Positions 1-6,217 of a stretch of 7,881 nucleotides of DNA are shown one piece after another (position 1 is the first letter of the stretch; every line of letters starts with the position of its first letter). The translations under genes and the position numbers were made by a program. The DNA comes from Lachnospiraceae bacterium UBA1066 (GTDB taxonomy: Bacteria > Bacillota > Clostridia > Lachnospirales > Lachnospiraceae), in assembly GCA_002316215.1 (NCBI GenBank), contig DCDB01000283.1, positions 1-7,881 of the forward strand, read 5' to 3'. A model generated the notes under the pieces. The model was not told the origin of the DNA and did not search any database. It saw only the letters and a list, made by a program, of their open reading frames with translations.

Positions 1-3
1 TTT

Positions 4-32
4 ATTATACTTTGTTGGTAAAACCTTGTCAA
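4..32 (-). promoter_or_regulatory. Consensus sigma-A promoter pointing left, out of the window
   Basis: Read on the minus strand, positions 32-27 are TTGACA and positions 9-4 are TATAAT, separated by exactly 17 nt. Both hexamers match the vegetative sigma-A/sigma-70 consensus perfectly with ideal spacing. Transcription would start just outside the left edge and run away from the ABC-F gene, so the gene it serves is not visible. The hexamers and spacing are read directly; promoter activity is inferred. The -35 box overlaps that of a rightward promoter on the other strand. Confidence 0.6.
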
Positions 33-55
33 TTTTTCATTTGACGGAATATAAT
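26..55 (+). promoter_or_regulatory. Probable promoter of the ABC-F gene
   Basis: Positions 26-31 are TTGTCA (five of six matches to the -35 consensus) and 50-55 are TATAAT (a full match), separated by 18 nt. The predicted start is near position 62, giving a leader of about 145 nt before the ABC-F start codon. A second TTGAC-like hexamer at 41-46 is only 3 nt from the -10 box and has no partner at a proper distance, so it is not used in this call. Activity is inferred from the motif match and from the position upstream of a gene that has no other neighbour on its strand. Confidence 0.5.
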
Positions 56-72
56 GTGAGAAGCGGTCAAAA

Positions 73-156
73 ATGTATATACTGGTAATGAGTACCGGCG
101 AATCGCACAGCGACGGAGCAATCCGGAGCGTCACAGGTGTCAAAAGGTTCTTTTGA
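73..156 (+). CDS. Possible 27-codon leader peptide upstream of the ABC-F gene
   Basis: An ATG at 73 opens a frame of 27 codons ending in TGA at 154-156, with a second in-frame ATG at 88. The peptide starts MYILVMSTGE and ends TGVKRFF. It lies entirely within the predicted leader of the ABC-F gene, and its last six sense codons and stop fall in a hairpin at 136-160. Several antibiotic-resistance ABC-F and Erm genes are known to be controlled by translation of a short leader frame, which is why this one is listed. Against it, there is no convincing ribosome binding site before either ATG, the predicted transcript start is only about 11 nt upstream, and a stop-free run of this length can easily arise by chance. 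I recognise no homologue. Confidence 0.22.
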   Translation: MYILVMSTGESHSDGAIRSVTGVKRFF

Positions 157-160
157 TATC
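136..160 (+). promoter_or_regulatory. Leader hairpin before the ABC-F gene
   Basis: Positions 136-146 can pair with 150-160 to give an 11-bp helix closed by a 3-nt GTT loop. Nine pairs are Watson-Crick and two are G-U (139 with 157, 137 with 159). The helix is A/T-rich near the loop (CAAAAG with CTTTTG). It is not followed by a run of T on either strand, so it is not a classical intrinsic terminator. It sits about 35 nt before the ribosome binding site and overlaps the end of the small open frame at 73-156. A second, weaker pairing (160-166 with 188-193, one bulged base) lies between it and the ribosome binding site. A regulatory role is inference. Confidence 0.35.
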
Positions 161-194
161 CAAATCATTTTAATAAAAAAAAGATCAGATTGGC

Positions 195-199
195 GGGAG
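195..199 (+). promoter_or_regulatory. Ribosome binding site that sets the ABC-F start
   Basis: GGGAG at 195-199 is followed by 7 nt and then ATG at 207. The alternative TTG start at 201 in the same frame would be only 1 nt from this motif, too close to be used. The ATG at 207 is therefore preferred. An in-frame TAA at 174-176 excludes any longer version beyond these two. Confidence 0.65.
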
Positions 200-206
200 T
201 TTGGGA

Positions 207-2123
207 ATGATATTAAATATTCAAAAGGTGAGCAAGACATTTCCCGGAAACGAAGTTCTTAAGGAGGTGTCCTTTCATATAGAAGATCACGAGAAGGCTG
301 CTCTTGTCGGTGTAAACGGAGCGGGAAAGTCGACGCTGCTTAAGATTATTATGGGGCTTATGCAGCCGGATTCCGGCATGGCCGTACTCTCAAGAGATAA
401 AAAGATCGGATATCTTGCGCAGCATCAGGAGCTGACGGGCGATATGACAGTTTTTGAACAGCTTTTGACCGTGAAGAGGGAGCTTCTCAAGCTTTCCGAA
501 CAGATGCATATTTCGGAAAAGCTTATGGCCTCTCTTTCCGGAGACAGCCTGCACAGGGAAATGGAAGCCTATGCCCGTATGACAGAGGAATATGAAAGGG
601 GAGGCGGATACGCTTACCGCAGCGAAGTGACAGGCGTTCTCAAAGGCCTGGGCTTTTGCGAAGAAGATTTTGATAAGAAGGTGGGTACGCTTTCCGGCGG
701 CCAGAAGACGCGCGTTGCTTTAGGACGTCTCCTTCTTACGGCTCCGGATATTATCCTTCTCGACGAACCGACGAACCATCTGGACATGAATTCAATTGTC
801 TGGCTGGAGGGTTATCTTATGAATTATAAGGGTGCCGTGCTGATCGTATCGCATGACCGTTATTTTCTGAACCGCGTCGTGACGAAGGTTATTGAGATCG
901 ACCGCGGCGAATCTTTCGTCTATTCCGGAAATTATGACGCTTTCAGCCGGAAGAAGGCTGATATGCGGCACGCTGAAATGGCAGCTTATGCCAAGGCCCA
1001 GGCGGAAAGACAGCATCAGGAGGAAGTTATTACCAAGCTTAAATCCTTCAACCGCGAAAAGTCCATAAAACGGGCGGAAAGCCATCAAAAAATGCTGGAT
1101 CGCATCGATATGCCGGATAAGCCCGCCGCCGATGAGGATGTCATGGAGCTGAAATTCACCCCCCGTTTTGAAAGCGGAAATGATGTTCTTTCGGTAGAGG
1201 GGCTTTCCAAGAGTTTTGACGGTATCAGCCTTTTCCGTGATATTTCATTTGAAATTAAAAAGGGCGAACACGTCGCCCTGATCGGGAACAACGGAACAGG
1301 AAAATCAACCATCCTGAAAATTCTTAACGGGCTTCTTTTGCCGGATACCGGCTTCTTTAAGGCCGGCGCAAATGTAGAAATCGGCTATTACGATCAGGAA
1401 ATGCAGGTTCTTGATATGGACAAGACGATCTTTGAGGAGATTTCCGACGACTATCCCGAACTTACCAATACGAAAATCCGCAACTATCTCGCAGCCTTCC
1501 TGTTCACTGGAGAAAGCGTCTTCGAATATATCCGGGACTTAAGCGGCGGTGAGCGGGCCCGCGTCTCTTTATGCAAGCTTATGCTGTCGAGTGCTAATTT
1601 TATCATTCTGGATGAACCGACCAACCATCTTGACATAAACTCCAGGGAGATTCTGGAAAGCGCTATCAATTCTTACGAAGGAACGCTCCTCTACGTCTCC
1701 CATGACCGTTATTTTATCAATCGGACAGCGACGCGTATCCTTGACCTGACGCATCGTAAACTGCTGAATTACATCGGTAATTATGACTATTATCTTGAAA
1801 AAAAAGATACCGTGGAAGGACTTCATTTTTCCGATGAAGCATCCGGCGGTGATAATGCTTCGGAAACTGAAGCCAAGCAGGACTGGAAAGCTCAGAAGGA
1901 GGAACAGGCCAGGAAGCGCAAACTGGAAAATGATCTTGCGAAAGCTGAAAAGGAAATCGAATCTCTGGAAAATGAAGACAAAGGCATCGATGCTTCTTTT
2001 GAAGATCCCGAAATTGCCTGTGATGCCGAAAAATGCGTAAATTTAAGCCGCAGAAAAGAAGAAATCTCCCTGCGGCTTGAAGAGCTCTATGGAATTTGGG
2101 AAAAGCTTTCAGAAGAAAGCTGA
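207..2123 (+). CDS. ABC-F family ATPase with two nucleotide-binding domains (YdiF/Uup-like)
   Basis: A soluble tandem ABC ATPase of 638 residues with no membrane segments. ABC-F proteins bind the ribosome, usually near the E site, and use ATP hydrolysis to relieve stalled translation; some protect against ribosome-targeting antibiotics. Domain 1 shows Walker A GVNGAGKST (35-43), Q-loop Gln72, signature LSGGQ (162-166), Walker B LLDEP with catalytic Glu187, and the SHDR switch. Domain 2 shows GNNGTGKST (360-368), LSGGE (445-449), Walker B ILDEP with Glu470, and SHDR again. Both sites look intact. A charged linker (about 255-315) joins the domains, as in this family. A lysine- and glutamate-rich C-terminal extension (about 553-638) looks like a coiled coil. 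The length and C-terminal tail resemble Bacillus YdiF more than the shorter EttA type, but the subclass is not certain. It has its own promoter and leader and converges on icd. A housekeeping role is as likely as resistance. Confidence 0.95.
   Translation: MILNIQKVSKTFPGNEVLKEVSFHIEDHEKAALVGVNGAGKSTLLKIIMGLMQPDSGMAVLSRDKKIGYLAQHQELTGDMTVFEQLLTVKRELLKLSEQMHISEKLMASLSGDSLHREMEAYARMTEEYERGGGYAYRSEVTGVLKGLGFCEEDFDKKVGTLSGGQKTRVALGRLLLTAPDIILLDEPTNHLDMNSIVWLEGYLMNYKGAVLIVSHDRYFLNRVVTKVIEIDRGESFVYSGNYDAFSRKKADMRHAEMAAYAKAQAERQHQEEVITKLKSFNREKSIKRAESHQKMLDRIDMPDKPAADEDVMELKFTPRFESGNDVLSVEGLSKSFDGISLFRDISFEIKKGEHVALIGNNGTGKSTILKILNGLLLPDTGFFKAGANVEIGYYDQEMQVLDMDKTIFEEISDDYPELTNTKIRNYLAAFLFTGESVFEYIRDLSGGERARVSLCKLMLSSANFIILDEPTNHLDINSREILESAINSYEGTLLYVSHDRYFINRTATRILDLTHRKLLNYIGNYDYYLEKKDTVEGLHFSDEASGGDNASETEAKQDWKAQKEEQARKRKLENDLAKAEKEIESLENEDKGIDASFEDPEIACDAEKCVNLSRRKEEISLRLEELYGIWEKLSEES
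2104..2121 (-). terminator. Weak terminator-like hairpin at the convergent junction (inner)
   Basis: AGCTTTC and GAAAGCT pair perfectly over 7 bp with a 4-nt loop. Read on the minus strand, the stem is followed by only three further T before C appears, so it could weakly end leftward transcription from icd. It lies over the last codons and stop of the ABC-F gene. Only three of the seven pairs are G-C, so the stem is weak; this is a candidate only. Confidence 0.25.
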
Positions 2124-2134
2124 ATGACTTAAAG

Positions 2135-2159
2135 TCCGTCATCGTTTGTAAAAGACGGA
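2135..2159. terminator. Weak inverted repeat between the ABC-F gene and icd
   Basis: TCCGTC at 2135-2140 and GACGGA at 2154-2159 form a 6-bp inverted repeat around a 13-nt spacer, centrally placed in the 57-nt gap between the converging stop codons. The position suits a bidirectional terminator, but neither strand has a real T tract after the stem (the minus strand has only CTTT). Listed because nothing better separates the two converging genes. Confidence 0.25.
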
Positions 2160-2180
2160 ACCGTAGATCTTTGCGAAAGC

Positions 2181-3392
2181 TCACTTCAAAGAAGCATCAA
2201 GATTAACACGGACAGCTTTGATGAAGTCCAGTGTGGAAAGCTTCACGGTCCTCGGCAGTGTCGAGATCAGAGTAAGATCCCCGGTCATCTGGCCGCTTTC
2301 GATGGTATCGGTCACCGCTTTTTCAAGCTTCATCGCAAAGTCAGAAAGTTCTGGATTTCCGTCGAGGTCACCGCGCTTTTTGAGTGCGCCTGTCCAGGCA
2401 AAGATTGTGGCGACAGAATTCGTCGAGGTTTGTTCGCCCTTCAGATACTTATAATAATGCTTTTGTACGGTTCCGTGAGCCGCCTCAAACTCAAACGCGC
2501 CGCTTGGGGAAACCAATACGGAAGTCATCATCGCCAGGGATCCGAAAGCTGAAGAAAGCATATCTGAAAGGACATCTCCGTCATAATTTTTAAGAGCCCA
2601 GACAATTCCGCCCTCGCATTTCATGATACGGGCAACAGCGTCGTCAATCAAAGTATAGAAATAGGTGATGCCGGCTTCTTTAAATTTATCCGTAAATTCT
2701 TCTTCGTAGATTTTTTCAAAAATTTCCTTGAAATCGCGGTCATAGGTTTTTGAAATTGTATCCTTTGTTGCGAACCACAGATCTTCTTTTAATGCGAGCG
2801 CATAGGTAAAACAGCTTCTTGCAAAGCTTTCAATGGAAGAATCCAGATTGTGGATTCCCTGGATGATGCCGGGCCCCTTGAAATCAAAAATTGTTTCCTG
2901 AATTTTGGTTCCATCTTCAGCCGTAAAGACAATTTCAGCTTTCCCGGCTCCAGGCACACGGATTTCGGCGTTGCGATAGACGTCCCCGTAAGCGTGTCTG
3001 GCAATCGTGATCGGCTTTTTCCAGTTCTTTACACAAGGATCAATGCCGCGCACAAGGATCGGCGTACGGAAAACCGTGCCGTCCAGTATAGCCCGGATCG
3101 TTCCGTTCGGGCTTTTATACATTTCCTTAAGCTTGTACTCTTCCACTCTGGCCGGATTCGGTGTGATCGTCGCGCATTTAACGCTGACGCCATACTTAAG
3201 ATTTGCATTTGCAGCATCCGCCGTCACCTGATCATCCGTTTCGTCCCTGTGTTTAAGGCCCAGGTCGTAGTACTCCGATTTCAGGTCAACATAAGGCAGA
3301 ATCAGTTCGTCCTTAATCATTTTCCAGATGACCCTCGTCATCTCATCGCCGTCCATCTCAACAAGCGGCGTCGTCATTTGAATTTTTTCCAT
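2181..3392 (-). CDS. icd: NADP-type isocitrate dehydrogenase, eukaryotic-like type II family
   Basis: Catalyses oxidative decarboxylation of isocitrate to 2-oxoglutarate, normally with NADP and Mg or Mn, in the cytoplasm. The 403-residue protein belongs to the family of human IDH1, not the E. coli Icd type. With the chosen start, the numbering of the active-site block matches human IDH1 as I remember it: Thr77, the SPNGT loop at 94-98, Arg100, Arg109, Arg132 and Tyr139. Lys210, Asp250, Asp273 and Asp277 match the catalytic lysine and metal-binding aspartates with an offset of two. The loop that contacts the NADP 2'-phosphate reads HGTVQKHY, with Lys311 where human IDH1 has Arg314 and His312 retained. 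NADP use therefore remains likely but is not proven. The start at 3392 is chosen because AGGAGG lies 7 nt upstream; the frame is open for 17 more codons without a good site. It is last in the minus-strand operon, 87 nt after the citrate-synthase-like gene, which supplies the same pathway. Confidence 0.96.
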   Translation of the reverse strand: MEKIQMTTPLVEMDGDEMTRVIWKMIKDELILPYVDLKSEYYDLGLKHRDETDDQVTADAANANLKYGVSVKCATITPNPARVEEYKLKEMYKSPNGTIRAILDGTVFRTPILVRGIDPCVKNWKKPITIARHAYGDVYRNAEIRVPGAGKAEIVFTAEDGTKIQETIFDFKGPGIIQGIHNLDSSIESFARSCFTYALALKEDLWFATKDTISKTYDRDFKEIFEKIYEEEFTDKFKEAGITYFYTLIDDAVARIMKCEGGIVWALKNYDGDVLSDMLSSAFGSLAMMTSVLVSPSGAFEFEAAHGTVQKHYYKYLKGEQTSTNSVATIFAWTGALKKRGDLDGNPELSDFAMKLEKAVTDTIESGQMTGDLTLISTLPRTVKLSTLDFIKAVRVNLDASLK

Positions 3393-3399
3393 CTGCAAT

Positions 3400-3405
3400 C
3401 CTCCT
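3400..3405 (-). promoter_or_regulatory. Ribosome binding site that sets the icd start
   Basis: On the minus strand a perfect AGGAGG is followed by 7 nt and then the ATG ending at 3392. This decides against the upstream in-frame ATG at 3443, which would add 17 residues not present in the family. The 87-nt gap in which it lies (3393-3479) shows no convincing promoter or terminator. Confidence 0.75.
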
Positions 3406-3479
3406 CGTATCTCGATAGAATCGTTACAAGACAATACACACAATTTCCGTGATTCCTCATCCCCCGGGCTTCGAATAAT

Positions 3480-4880
3480 TCAGTCGGTCAGCTTCACGCC
3501 TCTTACACTTAGCGCCTGCTCCGTCTGGCGGAACATCTCCTCATTCGTGATAACTGTCACGCGGCCGCCTTCGTACTGAGCATCCACCCAGGCTTTTACA
3601 TCTGCAACAATATCCGACTTCTTATCAACATATTTTTCTTCCGTAAGCTTATAATGCCGGTTGATCCAATGCGCGATCCCGGCCAGTCCGGACGTATTGG
3701 AAATAGCGACATCCGCCGGGCGCTTAAGAAATTTGTCCGTATCGAAAATGTTGTAAATTTCTTCATTTTTCAGAAGTCCGTCGGCGTGGATGCCGGCTCT
3801 CGTGACATTGAAATTGGAACCGACAAACGGAGTCCTGGACGGAATCCGGTAGCCGATTTCTTTCTCGTAGTATTCGGCAAGATCCGTAATAACGCGTGTA
3901 TCCATACCGTCCAGTGTACCGCGCAGCTGAGCATATTCGAAAACCATCGCTTCAAGCGGAGTATTTCCTGTCCGTTCGCCGATACCGAAAAGCGAACAGT
4001 TGACGCCGCTGGCGCCGTAAAGCCATGCGGTCGTCGAATTGGAGACTGCCTTATAGAAATCGTTATGGCCGTGCCACTCAATCAGCTCCGACGGAACGCC
4101 GGAATGTGTCATAAGGCCGTAAATGATGCCCGGAACGGATCTCGGGATCACGGAGCCCGGGTAATTGACGCCGTAGCCCATGGTGTCGCAGGCACGTACT
4201 TTAATCGGAATACCGTACTGGTCGCGCAGCTTCATGAGTTCCAGGCAGAACGGAATGACATAGCCGTAAATATCGGCGCGCGTAATATCCTCGAGGTGGC
4301 AGCGCGGGCTGATCCCCATCTCCAGGCATTCTTTTACGATGGAAAGATAATGCTCCATTGCCTCGCGGCGTGTCATGTGCATTTTATAGAAGATATGGTA
4401 GTCAGAACAGGAAACCAGAATGCCGGTCTCGCGCATGCCCATGGCTTTGACGAGCTCGAAATCCTTTTTGCTGGCACGGATCCAGCTGGTTACGCGTGGG
4501 AATTCATAACCCCGGTCCATACATTTAACAACGGCGTCGCGGTCTTTTTTATCGTAAAGGAAAAATTCGCACTGGCGTATTTTCCCTTTTGGACCGCCGA
4601 GCTTATGGAAATAGTCGTAAATTGTAACAATTTGTTCTGTGGTATACGGGGCGCGCGACTGCTGCCCGTCACGGAAAGTCGTATCGGTAATCCAGATATC
4701 ATCCGGCATATGATGGGGAACAATACGGTCATTGAAAGCGATCTTCGGGACTTCATCATAAGGAAAAAGGTTGCGGAATACGTTCGGTGTGTCTACATCG
4801 ACGAGCGGATACATATGCTCTTCGAGTTCAAGGAGATGCGTATTGTGATTCATTTTTACCGGTCTGTTTTCATTTTCCAT
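3480..4880 (-). CDS. Probable Re-citrate synthase (homocitrate/isopropylmalate synthase superfamily)
   Basis: A 466-residue enzyme of the DRE-TIM metallolyase superfamily, which condenses an acyl-CoA with a 2-oxo acid. The N-terminal extension of about 63 residues is followed by TDTTFRDGQQ (65-74), with the catalytic Arg70 and metal-binding Asp71. The metal-binding pair HGHND is at 270-274 and GERTGNT at 301-307. Later, AGIHADG carries His365, in the place of the conserved His of this superfamily. The leucine-binding regulatory domain of isopropylmalate synthase LeuA appears absent. Re-citrate synthase of Clostridium kluyveri is known to belong to this superfamily rather than to ordinary Si-citrate synthases. 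The N-terminal extension and the directly following icd support the reaction acetyl-CoA plus oxaloacetate to citrate. Homocitrate synthase or isopropylmalate synthase are the alternatives; no leu or lysine genes are adjacent. AGGAGG sits 7 nt before the ATG. The gene lies 41 nt after cinA, so it is probably cotranscribed. Confidence 0.82.
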   Translation of the reverse strand: MENENRPVKMNHNTHLLELEEHMYPLVDVDTPNVFRNLFPYDEVPKIAFNDRIVPHHMPDDIWITDTTFRDGQQSRAPYTTEQIVTIYDYFHKLGGPKGKIRQCEFFLYDKKDRDAVVKCMDRGYEFPRVTSWIRASKKDFELVKAMGMRETGILVSCSDYHIFYKMHMTRREAMEHYLSIVKECLEMGISPRCHLEDITRADIYGYVIPFCLELMKLRDQYGIPIKVRACDTMGYGVNYPGSVIPRSVPGIIYGLMTHSGVPSELIEWHGHNDFYKAVSNSTTAWLYGASGVNCSLFGIGERTGNTPLEAMVFEYAQLRGTLDGMDTRVITDLAEYYEKEIGYRIPSRTPFVGSNFNVTRAGIHADGLLKNEEIYNIFDTDKFLKRPADVAISNTSGLAGIAHWINRHYKLTEEKYVDKKSDIVADVKAWVDAQYEGGRVTVITNEEMFRQTEQALSVRGVKLTD

Positions 4881-4887
4881 AATTTCT

Positions 4888-4893
4888 CCTCCT
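4888..4893 (-). promoter_or_regulatory. Ribosome binding site of the citrate-synthase-like gene
   Basis: A full AGGAGG on the minus strand, 7 nt before the ATG ending at 4880, within the 41-nt gap after cinA. Together with the equally perfect site before icd, it suggests both enzymes are translated efficiently and independently of upstream coupling. Confidence 0.7.
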
Positions 4894-4921
4894 TAAAAAT
4901 GATAATTCGTGCTCAAGAGGC

Positions 4922-6217
4922 TTATTTAACGACGCCCTTAACGTCAGGAACTGCTGAAAAATCCGCAATTCCGAGGATACAGTCATGAAGCAGGATTAAC
5001 GCATGCTGAGCGGACTGAGTACGTATTTTTTCACGGCTCCCGGAAAGATTCAGTTTCTTGACAGCCGTCCGGCCGCCGATACAGCATGCAATATACACGA
5101 GGCCGACCGGCTTTTCCGGCGTTCCGCCGCCGGGGCCTGCTATCCCTGTAGTTGCAAGGCAGACATCGGTTCCGCTGTTCTTACACCCATGGGAAGCCAT
5201 TTCGAACGCTGTCTCCGGGCTCACGGCGCCGTGGGCTTCGAGTGTTTCAGAATTGACTCCCAGGTACTTTTTCTTCGCTTCGTTGGAATAAGTAACAAGT
5301 CCCTGGAGAAAAACGTCGGAAGCTCCCGCAACTCCGACGATTCTGGAAGCCACCATTCCTCCGGTACAGGATTCTGCCGTCGTCAGCGTAAGTACGCGTT
5401 CTTTGAGCAGACGGACACAGGATTCTTCGAGCGTCTCCTCTTCATTTTCTGTAAAAATGCAGTTTCCGAAGCGTCTTTCGATTTCTTCCGTAAGCGGGAG
5501 AAGAAGTTTTTCCGCCTCGTCCGGTGTTCCGGCAGAAGCTGTTATCCTGATGTGGACTTCTCCGGTCTTCGCATAAGTCGCGATCGTAGGATTGGTCTGG
5601 CTCTGGATCAGGTCATCGATTCTGGCAGCTACCATGCTTTCTCCGAGATTGACAATTTTAACCGTACGGCTTACAATTGCATGCTTTGACTTCTTCATCA
5701 GATACGGCATGACCTGATTTTTGAACATTGGCCTGAATTCATTGGGAGGACCCGGTAGCAGGATTGCCGTTTTACCATGATCTTCCAGAATAATACCCGG
5801 CGCCTGGCCGTTGGCATTTTCCAGAAGAACAGAACCTTCCGGAACCATTGCCATCTTATAATTATTCTCAGTGAATTTTGCAAGGGGATTGGTATCCAGA
5901 TATTTTCTTACGCTTTTAATAAGATGCTCTTTCGTTCCGGCATCCATGATAAGCTTTCTGCCGAAGACCCTGGCCGCAACCTCTGTCGTAAGATCGTCCG
6001 GCGTAGGTCCTAACCCCCCATTTATAAGAACGATATCTGCGCGTCCGAGTGCTGTCTTTATGGCCTCTTCCATCCTTTCGGGGTTATCCCCGACAACGGT
6101 CTGGTAATAGCAGGCCATCCCGGCTTCTGCACAGCCGGAAGCCATATAGACGGCGTTAGTATTTACGATATTACCGAGGAGTATTTCTGTTCCAACGCAA
6201 ACAATTTCTGCGGTCAT
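4922..6217 (-). CDS. cinA: CinA-family protein with C-terminal NMN deamidase domain
   Basis: A two-domain cytoplasmic protein of 431 residues, about the usual CinA length. The N-terminal MoaB/MogA-like domain (about 1-170) has the opening EIVCVGTEILLG and the GGLGPTPDD loop at 67-75; in studied members it acts on ADP-ribose. The C-terminal domain (about 270-425) is the PncC type, which deamidates nicotinamide mononucleotide to nicotinate mononucleotide in pyridine-nucleotide salvage. It shows AESCTGG (281-287), VTYSNEAK, GAVSPETA and TGIAGPGGG. Both domains look complete. The start codon overlaps the rimO stop as ATGA, and AAGGAG lies a few bases upstream, so the two are probably translationally coupled. 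In many Firmicutes cinA is followed by recA, and often preceded by pgsA; neither is here. The old name competence/damage-inducible does not prove a role in transformation. Confidence 0.95.
   Translation of the reverse strand: MTAEIVCVGTEILLGNIVNTNAVYMASGCAEAGMACYYQTVVGDNPERMEEAIKTALGRADIVLINGGLGPTPDDLTTEVAARVFGRKLIMDAGTKEHLIKSVRKYLDTNPLAKFTENNYKMAMVPEGSVLLENANGQAPGIILEDHGKTAILLPGPPNEFRPMFKNQVMPYLMKKSKHAIVSRTVKIVNLGESMVAARIDDLIQSQTNPTIATYAKTGEVHIRITASAGTPDEAEKLLLPLTEEIERRFGNCIFTENEEETLEESCVRLLKERVLTLTTAESCTGGMVASRIVGVAGASDVFLQGLVTYSNEAKKKYLGVNSETLEAHGAVSPETAFEMASHGCKNSGTDVCLATTGIAGPGGGTPEKPVGLVYIACCIGGRTAVKKLNLSGSREKIRTQSAQHALILLHDCILGIADFSAVPDVKGVVK

Noticed and set aside
41..83. An extra TTGACG (41-46) and a TATACT (78-83) that look like promoter parts
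   Set aside because: The distances are wrong: 31 nt separate them from each other, and the TTGACG is only 3 nt before the TATAAT at 50-55. Neither has a partner at 16-18 nt.
852..1715. A repeated stretch around the SHDRYF codons and around the DEPTNHLD codons
   Set aside because: These are the matching motifs of the two nucleotide-binding domains of one ABC-F protein, not a separate DNA repeat.
1717..2184. A 155-codon minus-strand open frame opposite the end of the ABC-F gene
   Set aside because: It is antisense to conserved domain 2 and the coiled-coil tail and overlaps the icd stop; no family resemblance.
2850..3452. A 200-codon plus-strand open frame opposite icd
   Set aside because: It is fully antisense to an unmistakable isocitrate dehydrogenase and its upstream gap, and its translation shows no family features.
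3654..4988. A 444-codon open frame on the plus strand opposite the citrate-synthase-like gene and the end of cinA
   Set aside because: It is antisense to two genes with clear family motifs, runs across their boundary, has no ribosome binding site I can see and resembles no protein family. It is a compositional shadow.
5003..5689. A 228-codon plus-strand open frame opposite cinA
   Set aside because: It is antisense to the conserved C-terminal half of CinA, its translation is compositionally odd, and it lacks recognisable motifs.
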